Positions 10,429 through 19,539 of a DNA stretch of 64,000 nucleotides are shown here, piece by piece. Location of the stretch: assembly GCA_023014485.1 (NCBI GenBank), contig JAJOZX010005539.1:186001-250000 (forward strand), given 5' to 3'. Made by a program: the position numbers and the translations under genes. The notes under the pieces were generated by a model. That model searched no databases. It was not told the DNA's origin and saw nothing but the letters and a program-made list of their open reading frames with translations. This DNA is from Bathynomus jamesi. Lineage: Eukaryota; Arthropoda; Malacostraca; Isopoda; Cirolanidae. Each line of letters starts with the position of its first letter. Positions within the stretch are counted from its first letter, which is position 1.

Positions 10429-11170
10429 ATGGAATCTGTTGAATCAGGAGTGCACCATGTCACCATCAAGCCACCCACGTTCTCTGAAGCGTCGGCCGCA
10501 GGATGGTTCTCCATCATGGAGGCACAATTCCACATTTCCAGAATAACATCCGAAGAGACCAAATTTTTCCATGTTCTAGCCTCGTTACCCCCCGAAGTCG
10601 TCTCACGAATTTCAGCAGCAACTCTCTCCAACAAGTCGTACACCGATTTTAAAAGAAGAAATCGTGAGTCATTACGAAAAGACGAAGCCAGAACTCTTCG
10701 AACGACTCATCTCCAACACTCCTCTCACTGGAAAGCCCTCCCAATTCCTTCAAGATATCCACCAAACGGCACTGAAGGTGGGCGTCAGCGATGATTTGGT
10801 GAAGCATAAATTCATCCAGGCGCTCCCATCCTCAATAGCGCCCGTCGTAGCAGCACAAAAGGAGCTGACGCTAACTCAACTCGGCAAACTAGCCGATGAG
10901 TTAATACCGTTCGCTCAACAAAGCTGCTACGCGGCGCCAACGTCAACTCGAGCCAATACAAGCCCAAGAACGAATATCCCCATCAGCCTAAAACCCTTCA
11001 GCGAGAATCAGCGGCCGGTGGTGTGCCGCGCGCACCTTTATTATGGCCCCCAAGCAAGGACCTGCAGGCCATGGTGCAAGTGTCCAAATAAAGATGACGC
11101 CAAGCTGCTCCCCTCGTCACGCCCAAACTCAAGATCTTCCTCACCATCAAGAGAAACGTCGGAAAACTAG
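10429..11170 (+). pseudogene. Gypsy gag (capsid-like) with CHCC finger
   Basis: Starts MESVESGVHHVTIKPPTFSE, 153 bp after the LTR. The first 75 codons are in one frame; from about 10650 coding continues in another (KTKPELFERLISNTPLTGKP onward), so there is one frameshift. Residues CRAHLYYGPQARTCRPWC near the end fit C-x2-H-x9-C-x3-C, the non-canonical CHCC finger reported for CsRn1-type Gag in place of the usual CCHC knuckle. Gag packages the element RNA in cytoplasmic particles. Length, about 245 residues, is normal for this clade. Confidence 0.88.
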
Positions 11171-11181
11171 ATAAGCAGGCT

Positions 11182-11379
11182 GTGATTAACGCGACGTCCG
11201 GCCTGCCGCTGATCTCAGTCGCAGCTCGCATCGCCAGTCTGAAGGTCAATTTTATCATTGACACAGGAGCGAGCATCTCAATTTTACCACCAACTTGTGT
11301 CAATGATTGTCAACTCCACCCAACCGCAGTAAAGATTTCCACCGCAAACGGTCAGCGCTCGAAATATTCGGAGAAGTAA
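11182..11379 (+). pseudogene. Gypsy aspartic protease segment
   Basis: Carries VNFIIDTGASISILPP, the catalytic DTGAS motif of retroviral-type aspartic proteases that process Gag-Pol. The segment is 65 codons in its own frame and overlaps the start of the pol frame used from 11307 onward, indicating a frameshift near 11355 inside the protease/RT spacer. Downstream in the pol frame, [15 protein letters not shown] is the second conserved protease block. Confidence 0.88.
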
Positions 11380-14147
11380 CACTGGACATATCAATTCCTA
11401 AATTACGAAGAATATTCAGGTGGCCATTCGTCGTCGCCCAAGTCTCCAGTCCACTTCTCGGCGCCGATTTTCTATCCCATTATGACATCCTTGTGGACTG
11501 CAAGCATGGCATTTTGAAGGATAGAGCAACAACTCTTCAAGCCACTACTAAACCTGTGCAATCCAAAGACCTTCACCTCATCAATATTAACCCTACCGAC
11601 AAATTACCTCAAGAAATCAGGAACCTGCTTGACAAGTACTCCTCACTACTGAAACCAGCTCAACCGCAGAAAGTTTCCACCAACACTGTCAAGCATACCA
11701 TCGACACTGGCAGCGCACCACCAGTGTTTGCAAGCCCTCGACGTCTTCCACCCGATAAATTATCCTCAGCTAAGGCTACTTTCAACAACTTACTTCAAGA
11801 TGGAATTATAGAACCCTCAAAATCACCATGGGCCTCACCGTTACACCTCGTTCCGAAGAAGATAGCAGGCGAATGGCGGGCGTGTGGTGATTATAGAAGC
11901 CTAAACGCTGTCACGAAACCGGACAGATATCCACTTCCTCATATAAGAAGTCTGTCAACATCTCTGCACGGAAAATCATGCTTTAGCAAAATCGATCTAG
12001 TCAGAGCATATCACTAAATTCCAGTCCACCCAGAAGATATCGAGAAAACGGCTATAACAACTCCATTTGGTTTATTTCAGTATTTATACATGCCATTTGG
12101 TTTAAGAAACGCCCCTGCAACATTTCAACGCTTCATGGATACAATTTTCAGAGGAGTTGACTGCGTATTTGTGTATCTCGACGATATTTTAGTCCATTCA
12201 AATAACGCAGTTGACCATTTGAAAGACTTAGAACGCGTATTCAAGATCCTTCAAGAACACAATTTAAGAATTTCCTTAGAAAAATGCATATTTCAGCAAT
12301 CCAAAATTGAATTTCTGGGTCATGAAGTTTCCCCAGCAGGCATTCGTCCTCCTGTAAACAAAGTCTCCGAAATTCAAGATATTCCCCAACCGCAAGATTA
12401 CCAAAGCCTCAGAAGATTCCTAGGAATGACGGGATTCTATCGCCATATGATACCCCGTTACGCCGATTTAGTCTCACCTTTAAGTGAAATCGTCAGAACT
12501 CAAGTCAAAAGCAAAAGTCTACAGTGGAACGACGAAGCAATTCAAGCCTTTCAAGATGTCAAGGATGCACTACGGAACGCCGTTACGCTTTGTCATCCTC
12601 TTCCATCAAGCTCAATCCTTCATTTAGTTACGGACTGCTCACAAATAGCAGCTGGAGCAGTTCTTCATCAAATAATCGACAGCACACCAGTTCCCATCGC
12701 CTTCTTTTCCAAGAAATTAACTACAACTCAGCAAGCGTACGCCGCATACGATAGAGAATTACTCGCAGCATACCTAGCCGTCCTGCATTTCCGTCAATTT
12801 TTAGAAGGTCGTCAAGTAATACTCTTCACGGATCACAAACCGATGGTTTCTGCCTACAAGAGTCCCTTACGAGCCAAGACAGACCGACAACAACGTCATT
12901 GGTCTGCCATCACGGAATACGTATGCGATGTAATACATATCTGTGGATCCGAAAACGTCGTAGCGGACTGCCTTTCACGCAACGTAAACGCAGTACATAT
13001 CGACGCTTTCGATTTATCAGCAATCGCGGAATCTCAACAAAAAGATCAAGAAACGCAAGAATTTCTCCCACGTCTCAAGCCGTTCCCGTTTCCAGAAAAT
13101 ACAACTTTATATTGCGATACATCCACGCCATATCCCCGTCCTTTTGTTCCCAAGCAGCATCGATCTTCCATCTTCAATCAATTTCATAATATTTCTCATC
13201 CAGGCATCAAGCAATCACTTCGTATCATTAAATCAAGATACTTTTGGCCCTCAATGAATAAGGATATTCGAACTTGGTCCCGAAATTGTGAATCATGTCA
13301 ATCCTCAAAAATTTCTCGCCATACAAAATCAGAAATAACCCCCTTCGATTTACCAAGTTCAAGATTTGAAACGGTACATATCGACATCGTCGGTCCCTTA
13401 CCGCCAACCACTTTGCCCGGTCAAACATATCCTTCCCCATATAGATATCTCCTAACCTGCATCGATCGTGCCACAAGATGGATAGAAGCATATCCTCTGA
13501 TTGATACTACAGCCACATCAATAGCACACGCATTTCTCGATGTATGGATTTCAAGATTTGGTGTACCACTGCAAGTCATAACGGACCGCGGATCCCAATT
13601 CGAATCCGAACTCTTTAGGGAACTCTCAGCTCTCATCGGATTTCACCGACTAAGAACTTTGTCGTATCGCCCTCAGACCAACGGAATAATTGAAAGATCT
13701 CATCGCACCATCAAGACAGCAATCATCGCTCGAAAACAAGATTGGCTCCCCGCTTTACCCATAGTTCTCCTTGGTTTACGCAGTCTCCCCAACGAATCGG
13801 GTTATTCACCGTTCACCACCGTCACCGGAACCACCCTATTATGCCCGAGGCCAATGATCGCCAATTCGTCGTCAAAATCCAATTCAAAATTCATCTCCGA
13901 ATTAGCCAAGAAAATGACGCAAATCGATTTCGCCCAACTCTCTCAAGGAAACATTCACTCAGCCCCCAAATCATTCATTCCATCGGAACTCCACAAATCA
14001 AGCCACGTATGGGTACGCATCGACCGCGTTCGAAAACCATTCGAGGCACCATATCAAGGACCTTTCCGTGTTCTCGAACGCCACGATAAGTACTTCGTAA
14101 TAGAAAAAACAACGGATCATCAGAAGCCATTTCAATTAATCGTTTAA
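11307..14147 (+). pseudogene. Gypsy pol: RT, RNase H, integrase
   Basis: One long frame broken by a TAA at 12015. In order it shows RT blocks ([45 protein letters not shown], catalytic VYLDDILVHS), RNase H (VTDCSQIAAGAVL, YDRELLAAYLAV, FTDHKPMVSA), an integrase zinc-binding region (H-x3-H at ISHPGIKQS, C-x2-C at CESCQSS) and a DDE core (HIDIVGPLPPTT, TDRGSQFESE, YRPQTNGIIERSHRTIKTAI). The enzymes reverse-transcribe and integrate the element. The last tens of codons are displaced by a frameshift near 14110; the displaced frame runs to about 14388. Confidence 0.93.
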
Positions 14148-14422
14148 AACCGGCGTATATAGTTTCAGGTCCCACACAGGTACCGGGCGCACAATCGGAC
14201 GACATCGGATCGGAGAAAAAGCACGCAAGGAAAAAGGACGATGGAGGACGCACCTCGGAGGTAGCAAATACAGACCTCAGGACGGGCGCGCAGGACAACG
14301 CAACAACCGGAAACGAGGCCGACCGAGGATCAACGCGAGCTGGACGAAGGATCCGATTCAAATCAAGACCCGAATATTTCTACTTTTGATATACGTGCTC
14401 CGCTTCTCGGGGTGGGCAGTAG

Positions 14423-14828
14423 TGGGGGCCGCGCAGTTAATTTTCCGCATTTATATTATTTTTATATTAGTTACCGACAAACCAATTTTGCGCGTACCAA
14501 ATTGTATATATTTTATCATTGTGTAATTTTAAGAATCATATATAATCTTTATAAATAAGTATTGTACATAAATTTATATATATATATTTAATTAATTCAG
14601 CTGTATAAAATAACAAAATCTTCTGTAAAATAACCTCAGCCAACCAAGAACTCAATAAACTCTGAAAACGACCGGCTTTTCCTTCAAGACGCCAACCCCC
14701 CAAACGACAGGGAGAGAAGAGGACACTAGAGGTCCCTAAAAGAGATACCCAACAAAGCGATAGCTTGCCTCTCGTATCCTTCATTCTTCCCGGCAACTAC
14801 AAGTAGCACCAAGAAGGAACCAGCTACA
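14423..14828 (+). repeat. Gypsy 3' LTR
   Basis: 406 bp, matching the 5' LTR with small differences (the start TGGGGGCC versus TGTGGGGCC, a TA-unit indel, a few point changes). Preceded by the purine-rich GGGGTGGGCAGTAG at about 14410, the likely plus-strand primer tract. Confidence 0.92.
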
Positions 14829-15158
14829 CAACAAGATGGAGCACCATGTCATTATGCTCTAATTGTTCGAGAATACCTCAACAGACGCCTTCCGAATCGG
14901 TGGATTGGACGTGGAGGACCTCGACCTTGGCCTCCGCGTTCTCCGGATTTGACACCCCTGGATTTCTTTGCATGGGGTTTCATAAAAACAAAGGTTTATC
15001 GCCAAAAGATCAATAGTTTAGCTGAACTTAAAGAACGCATCCAGTTGGCAGTGCGGGAGATAACACCTGAAATGCTTCAAAATGTGTTTCGCAGCGCTGA
15101 GGATAGATTTGAAATTTGCAGAGATACAGACGGTGCACATGTTGAAACTTCTCAATAA
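14829..15158 (+). pseudogene. Mariner transposase, C-terminal fragment
   Basis: Begins at the downstream CAAC duplication with the QQDGAP motif (second catalytic Asp), then GPRPWPPRSPDLTPLDFFAW carrying the third catalytic Asp, and ends HVETSQ. The PPRSPDLTPLDFF signature is diagnostic of this mariner group. Its frame is collinear with the central fragment at 9660-9867. The terminal stop at 15156 precedes the right TIR by about 80 bp, a normal spacing. Confidence 0.9.
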
Positions 15159-15289
15159 AGTTTTGACTTATGATTTATAAATCTATTTGTTTTTGTATCA
15201 TAATTTAGTAATAAACACAAAATTATGTCAGTTTTTATTAAATTTGTCCGATTTCATTGAAATAGATAGTTAATTCTGGGACACCCTGT

Positions 15290-15440
15290 AGTTCGAATAC
15301 GTTATTCGAACTATCGTGGATGTAATAACTTATTCGAACTGTCTATAGTGGATGTAATTTCCCAGAAGAGTTCATTGTTCCATGCACGGTCTGTGTTTAA
15401 CATATAAGTTTCTCAGGGGACCATTCTGAGTTTGTGTATA
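15290..15440 (+). repeat. Right arm of inverted repeat flanking the mariner
   Basis: The 15350-15440 part mirrors 9414-9503. Before it, GTTCGAATACGTTATTCGAAC and the GTGGATGTAAT unit occur twice, so the target was already repetitive. Another forward copy begins at 15781. Confidence 0.8.
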
Positions 15441-15780
15441 TTAAACGGACGTGTTATGTGCCTTGAAAAGTGGACGCTCAATGTCCCGTTTGAGATTTAA
15501 GTTTTGTTTTTTGGCTAAAAATACAATAGTTACCCTTTTTCTTTGATGTATTCAATCCGGCGTGAATGCAACGAGTTTCTTGCGTATATTGAGGTTCTGA
15601 ATGTAGTAGGCTAGGTATAAACTGTAAACCCTAGATCCTACCCCAAAGCTAGATTCTATCTGCTTTGCAGATAGCTGGTGAGGGAAGCTATATTTTGGGC
15701 CTCTTTGCGAGTAACCCGGTGCCCACGTTGGGCTTTCCATCATGAAAAAGAAAAAACTATAGTATTTGTCATTTATCATT
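15441..15780. other. No recognised feature
   Basis: Unique-looking sequence with no credible ORF or terminal repeat. Confidence 0.5.
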
Positions 15781-15782
15781 AC

Positions 15783-15855
15783 TTATTCGAACTATAGTGG
15801 ATGTAATTTCCCAGAAGAATTCCTTGTTCCATGCACGGTCTGTGTTTAACATATA
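15783..15855 (+). repeat. Third copy of GTGGATGTAAT...CACGGTCTGTG repeat
   Basis: Repeats 15353-15420 almost exactly (CTATAGTGGATGTAATTTCC, CTTGTTCCATGCACGGTCTG) and ends in a TA microsatellite. Confidence 0.8.
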
Positions 15856-15877
15856 TATATATAATATATATATATAT

Positions 15878-16145
15878 ACATTCAACTGCAAAGAACACGC
15901 AGTAAAATAACGTAAAGAACGACGCTTGTATAGGAGATATTCCGCGCAAGACGAGAAAGAGAAAACAACAAATGAAAAATGAAGTACCACCTGGGAATCG
16001 AACCCGGGATCTTCCGATTGCCAGGTGGTACTTCATTTTTTCATTTGTTGTTTTCTCTTTCTCGTCTTGCGCGGAATATCTCCTATACAAGCGTCGTTCT
16101 TTACGTTATTTATACTGCGTGTTCTTTGCAGTTGAATGTATATAT
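15878..16145. repeat. SINE palindrome (head-to-head truncated copies)
   Basis: Arms of about 130 bp, 15878-16000 and 16020-16145, are nearly perfect inverted repeats around a short spacer holding the tRNA-like B-box (reverse of GGGTTCGATTCCCAG). The left arm is a reverse SINE copy and the right arm a forward copy truncated at GCCAGGTGGTACTTC. The arms carry the SINE tail CTCCTATACAAGCGTCGTTC. Confidence 0.88.
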
Positions 16146-16228
16146 TGTTACGGCATGCGGGAGGTGCCCCCTTGGGGCATTGGTTTCTGCGAGTATGTAG
16201 AGGAATTACGGCATTTGGAAGAGTGAAG

Positions 16229-16371
16229 TCCATGGTGTAGTGGTTATCGCGTCTGACCGGCAATCGGAAGATCCCGGGTTCGATTCCCAGGTGGTACTTC
16301 ATTTTTTCATTTGTTGTTTTCTCTTTCTCGTCTTGCGCGGAATATCTCCTATACAAGCGTCGTTCTTTACG
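16229..16371 (+). mobile_element. tRNA-derived SINE, forward copy
   Basis: The head GTCCATGGTGTAGTGGTTAT contains a Pol III A-box-like TGGTGTAGTGG, and GGGTTCGATTCC is a good B-box 45 bp downstream. The anticodon stem TCTGA/TCGGA pairs around a seven-base loop, but the acceptor stem does not pair, so this is not a working tRNA. The body TTCATTTGTTGTTTTCTC and onward, ending TCGTTCTTTACG before (TA)n, is shared with 15878-16145 and 51775-51937. Confidence 0.8.
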
Positions 16372-16391
16372 ATATATATATATATATATAT

Positions 16392-16670
16392 GTCTTCCGT
16401 AACAGTCCTTGAAGGTCCTCTGCGAGGCTTGTCAGCTACGGATCCAGTTTCCTTAAATTTGGCTATCAACTTGCCAACACATCTGTGTGTGATTGGTGCG
16501 CGGTCTGGATGCATATTGTTGAATTCTTCGGCCACTTCCCGGTGACTGCGGGTCCCGACCAGCAAAATAACTTGAACTCTCTCCTCTCTAGTCAGTGACA
16601 TGGTTTACCTGCAACATAATAAAAAAATATATTATAAATCCCTATGGGTCCAGACTTACGGGACACCCTG
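16392..16670 (-). mobile_element. Mariner 5' fragment with helix-turn-helix region
   Basis: The reverse strand begins with TIR CAGGGTGTCCCGTAAGTCTG at 16670 and encodes MSLTREERVQVILLVGTRSH, then HREVAEEFN and KLIAKFKETGSVADKPRRG (16601-16397). This is the N-terminal DNA-binding region of a mariner transposase, including the GRPR-like linker. It is cut off at the (TA)n tract at about 16390, so the catalytic part and the other TIR are missing. Confidence 0.85.
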
Positions 16671-16787
16671 TATATATATATATTATGATTGATATAAAAA
16701 TATCGAGTCTTTTCGTTTGGGGGCTAGCAGCGAATTTTAATGAAAATTGGTATACTAATGTAGTTTTGGTCACTGATTTAAAAAATA

Positions 16788-17237
16788 ACTTTCTTTTTTT
16801 TGAGAAATGAAAAATAAACATGTTAGAGCACTTTAAATAATTAATATGTGTTTTAACTTGCTTAAACTAGTTACAGAGGATTGTGTTAAATTTACCAGTC
16901 ACAAACTGCTACTGTTTATGAAAAAATGCTCTAAGTGTGGGAAAGTGTGTTCCTTTGATAAAAATACCCAGTTCTTTCGTTGCCAAAAGCGTCGGTCAAA
17001 CGGTAAAGTGCAACTTTACGAAGAATACGTTTTTTGAAGGATCTCGGCAGATCTGTAAAAGTAGCAGGAAAAAAATCAAGAATTAATGCCCAGTTAGGTC
17101 AATTGAATGCCCGGTTAGGTCAACTGTACGCCCTTGACGATTGGTTAGGTTAAGTCATGATATTTTCGTTAAAAACACATTAATTATTTAAAGTGCTCTA
17201 ACATGTTTGTTTTTCATTTATCCAAAAAAGAAATCTA
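16788..17237 (+). mobile_element. TIR element with embedded TTAGG motifs
   Basis: Inverted terminal regions of about 50 bp: 16805-16853 and 17171-17220 share ATGTTAGAGCACTTTAAATA and its flanks. Inside are GGTTAGGTCAA units and the block CGATTGGTTAGGTT...ATATTTTCGTT (17137-17170), which recurs at 18401-18446, 29233-29272, 29776-29815 and 51275-51372. Confidence 0.75.
16846..17037 (+). CDS. Small zinc-ribbon-like ORF in TIR element
   Basis: 63 codons, starting MCFNLLKLV inside the left terminal repeat. Residues KKCSKCGKVCSFDKNTQFF followed by RCQKRR give two C-x2-C-type pairs, a zinc-ribbon arrangement seen at the N-terminus of several DNA transposases. A related block (CPKCDSECLIRKDQKIFR, reverse strand, about 29945-30005) occurs next to another copy of the same repeat family, so this is probably the first exon or remnant of that family's transposase. 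No catalytic region is present. Function is inferred only from the cysteine pattern. Confidence 0.45.
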   Translation: MCFNLLKLVTEDCVKFTSHKLLLFMKKCSKCGKVCSFDKNTQFFRCQKRRSNGKVQLYEEYVF

Positions 17238-17603
17238 ACCTAACCTAACGATGTTAAACGACATTTTAAACTTTTCTTGAAATGCTTCACTAGCCGGATA
17301 CATATAGTTTACTTTCTGTTTTAGTTAGGCTACGGTTGATAACAGTATGTCTTAGTTTTGGTTAATTTCTGGATTTAAGAAAGGCCAAAATTGAATTCTG
17401 CGCATAAAATCACTCAGAATTCCTAAACATTGTATACCTTTCCTTTCAACCTTTCAAAGGTTCCGTGCGATGATTCCTCATTTCACGAAGGTCAAGCTTA
17501 TCGCCTCTCCTCTCGAGTTGGCCTAGTAAAGTAGTGAGTTGGTTTCTTGTACTCTCCACCTCACATAACCAGGTACGCCCGGCTCATCGGGGATTGTTCT
17601 GAG

Positions 17604-18290
17604 CTAGGCGTCTAATCTTCTTTTGAAGATGTCCACTCAGTGGTGTAGTGCTGTGGGAACGCGTGGGAACGGCGTTCCCTTACTTTTTTTGGTAGACGGA
17701 ACGGCGTTCCCTCACTATTTCAAATAAATCCGAACTTACAAATCTCTAACGTCATGAAATTTTAATTCCCACCCCTAGAAGAAATATGAGAAAGAATCAT
17801 TAACTGTTTCATTTCTTTTAGCTTCGACTGAGGCAATGCTAGCCTATAAAGATCTGGTGAAAACAGTCACCACGGCGTACCAGTTGTTAACTTTTTTTTA
17901 GTTAATCATTCCAGTTGTTAGCTATTTTATTGATCGTACTGGATGTCGTATATCTAATGACACTGGAAATACTGAATCTTCAACCTTGGAATATATCCTA
18001 ATATCCAGTGCATATGACCTCAAAATATCCCTGAAATTGGTCAGATTTCAAAAGATTTCCCGGGGGGCTTACAGTGCCCCCGGACGCCCAGCTGTTTGGG
18101 CTCGCCGCGCTCGCCATTGTCTCCCCCGCTTCTGAGTAACACTTTCAAAATGCGTTCCCTCACTTCTTTATTTAGCACTACACCACTGTGTCCACTGCAA
18201 CACCATTCGTGTTCCTTAGGTCTTTGGGCAGCTGATTAAACAGTTTTGGTCGTCTCACAACAAAACTATCCTCGGAGCAAGTGTAGTTTG
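17604..18290 (-). pseudogene. CR1/L2-type LINE 3' end, split by a MITE
   Basis: Reverse-strand reading of 18290-18197 gives RRPKLFNQLPKDLRNTNGVA, and 17629-17604 gives KRRLDA followed by a stop. The two parts become contiguous when the MITE at 17638-18188 and one target duplication are disregarded. FNQLP...FKRRLD is the standard LINE C-terminus of this group. Confidence 0.65.
17638..18188. mobile_element. hAT MITE with perfect 8-bp target duplication
   Basis: 551 bp. Terminal repeats CAGTGGTGTAGTGCT and AGCACTACACCACTG are perfect inverses. The flanks TGTCCACT (17630-17637 and 18189-18196) are identical 8-bp duplications. The interior has subterminal GGAACGGCGTTCCCT repeats and no transposase. 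Confidence 0.95.
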
Positions 18291-18446
18291 CGTTCCCCCG
18301 ACGCAAAAGGGGAAACAAACTACACTAGGCCAAAGTTGGGGAATGTAAACTACACTAGGATCTTTAGGAGACATTTTTTAAATGAATCCATCAAATAAAA
18401 CGTTAAAACTAACGAAAATATTACGACTTAATCTAACCAATCGTCA
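18282..18446. repeat. Copy of the AACGAAAATAT / TAACC repeat family
   Basis: The block with GTGTAGTTTGCGTTC...CAAACTACACTAGG...CGTTAAAACTAACGAAAATA is the inverse of 29232-29345, which has the same order. AACTACACTAGG occurs twice. Confidence 0.75.
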
Positions 18447-18487
18447 ATTTATATGTATACAAGCTGTGCCTTCGGGTAGGGCTTGTG

Positions 18488-18685
18488 TGCTTCAGGGTCC
18501 CGACAAAAGCCCCCTAGGACAAAAGCCCCCTGGACAAAAGCCCCTCAGTTAAAGTGCAAACTAGGACAAAAGCCCCCTGGACAAAAGCCCCTCAGTTAAA
18601 GTGCAAACTAGGACAAAAGCCCCTCAGTTAAAGTGCAAACTAGGACAAAACCCCCTCAGTTAAAGTGCAAAGTAGAACAAAAGCC
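18488..18685. repeat. Tandem GGACAAAAGCCCC repeats
   Basis: Two units of about 47 bp followed by two shorter units of about 33 bp, all containing CAGTTAAAGTGCAAACTAGG. The start AAAAGCCCCCTAGGA is inverted at about 26962-26976, on the far side of BEL element 1. Confidence 0.85.
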
Positions 18686-18794
18686 TCCATTTTTTATATT
18701 ATTGTTCGTGTGCTATGAAGTAATCCTAAACAAATATTATAATCTTTGTCTATGTTGATTCACTCTAGTTGATCCCTGTTTTGTCTACCTGAAT

Positions 18795-18827
18795 GGTTAG
18801 GTTAGGTTAGGTTAGGTTAGGTTAGGA
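18795..18827 (+). repeat. (GGTTA)n array, six units
   Basis: Perfect TTAGG-type array, about 33 bp long, 25 bp upstream of BEL element 1. Confidence 0.9.
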
Positions 18828-18852
18828 AGGTGCCACGAAGGAGCATCAACAG

Positions 18853-19444
18853 TGTTAGAAAATCTAGAAGAGGAAGAACCATTGTTGTCCCAAGGCGATA
18901 TGATGACTAAGCTGATTGATGCAGCATTGCTTGTATATATTAAGTTAAGGTGTATATATATCCATCTCATAATTGTAAGGTTAGTGAAAAATTAACTTAA
19001 TTTAGAGCTAGCATTTTTTAGCTCTTGTGGCATCATTGTTTGGTCACACTGTTGGCATCATTTTGGGGCGCTGCGCGTTCTTTCTACTCGTTTGTGGGAT
19101 GTCGTACGTACAGGGTGTGGTCTGTTAGAGAGCTCTCTTGCAATTCAGTTTGATTGTTTAGATACAAGATTGTTGCATCGTGCAATAGTCCAGGTTGCGT
19201 TGTTGTTGCAAGGTTGAGAAAGAAGACCATAAATAGTACCCTTTTGTTTATATTAAATTCATGTAACAAAGGTCTAAGGTAGGCCCGCATCGAGTCAGCA
19301 ACCCTGAGGTAGGACCTAATAGGATCTCAAATCCGTAAGTTTTAATTTTAGCTTAACTTGGGCTGTAGGTAGCACTGGCCCTTTAGAATTTGGCCGTTCA
19401 CGGCTCAGCTGGGATTTTGAACCCAACAAATAAATAAATTAACA
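18853..19444 (+). repeat. BEL 1 5' LTR
   Basis: 592 bp, TGTTAGAAAATCTAG to AAATTAACA. Followed immediately by TGGTCCTTCAGAACCGG, the presumptive primer-binding site. Confidence 0.92.
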
Positions 19445-19539
19445 TGGTCCTTCAGAACCGGATTCTACCCCAAAACTGAGTCAGTGACTATTTTTCGGCA
19501 AAGTTCTGATTGTGCAATTGTAGCCCAAGTTAGGCCTAG

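Larger units (their letters stand above)
9872..14828 (+). mobile_element. CsRn1-like Ty3/gypsy LTR retrotransposon
   Basis: 4,957-bp element with LTRs at 9872-10276 and 14423-14828, flanked by the 4-bp duplication CAAC (9868-9871, 14829-14832). The LTRs differ by only a handful of substitutions and indels, so the insertion is recent relative to its neighbours. The primer site starting TGGTGACCCC and the unusual Gag finger point to the CsRn1 clade. It carries frameshifts near 10650, 11355 and 14110 and a stop at 12015, so it is inactive as sequenced. Confidence 0.93.
9508..15288 (+). mobile_element. Mariner-type transposon split by a gypsy insertion
   Basis: Terminal repeats: left TAGGGTGTCCCAGAATTAAC at 9506 and right GTTAATTCTGGGACACCCTG ending at 15288, both next to TA. 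The inner TIR sequence matches well beyond 40 bp. Transposase fragments lie at 9660-9867 and 14829-15158, separated by the gypsy element at 9872-14828. Only about 150 bp separates the left TIR from the mid-transposase segment, so the N-terminal coding part had already been deleted before the gypsy arrived. Confidence 0.9.

Noticed and set aside
16229..16300. Functional tRNA gene (Ala-like GGC anticodon)
   Set aside because: The acceptor stem does not pair, position 33 is not T, and the same head occurs with a repeated SINE body.
18795..18827. Chromosome-end telomere
   Set aside because: Only six TTAGG-type units, flanked by transposons on both sides; interstitial.
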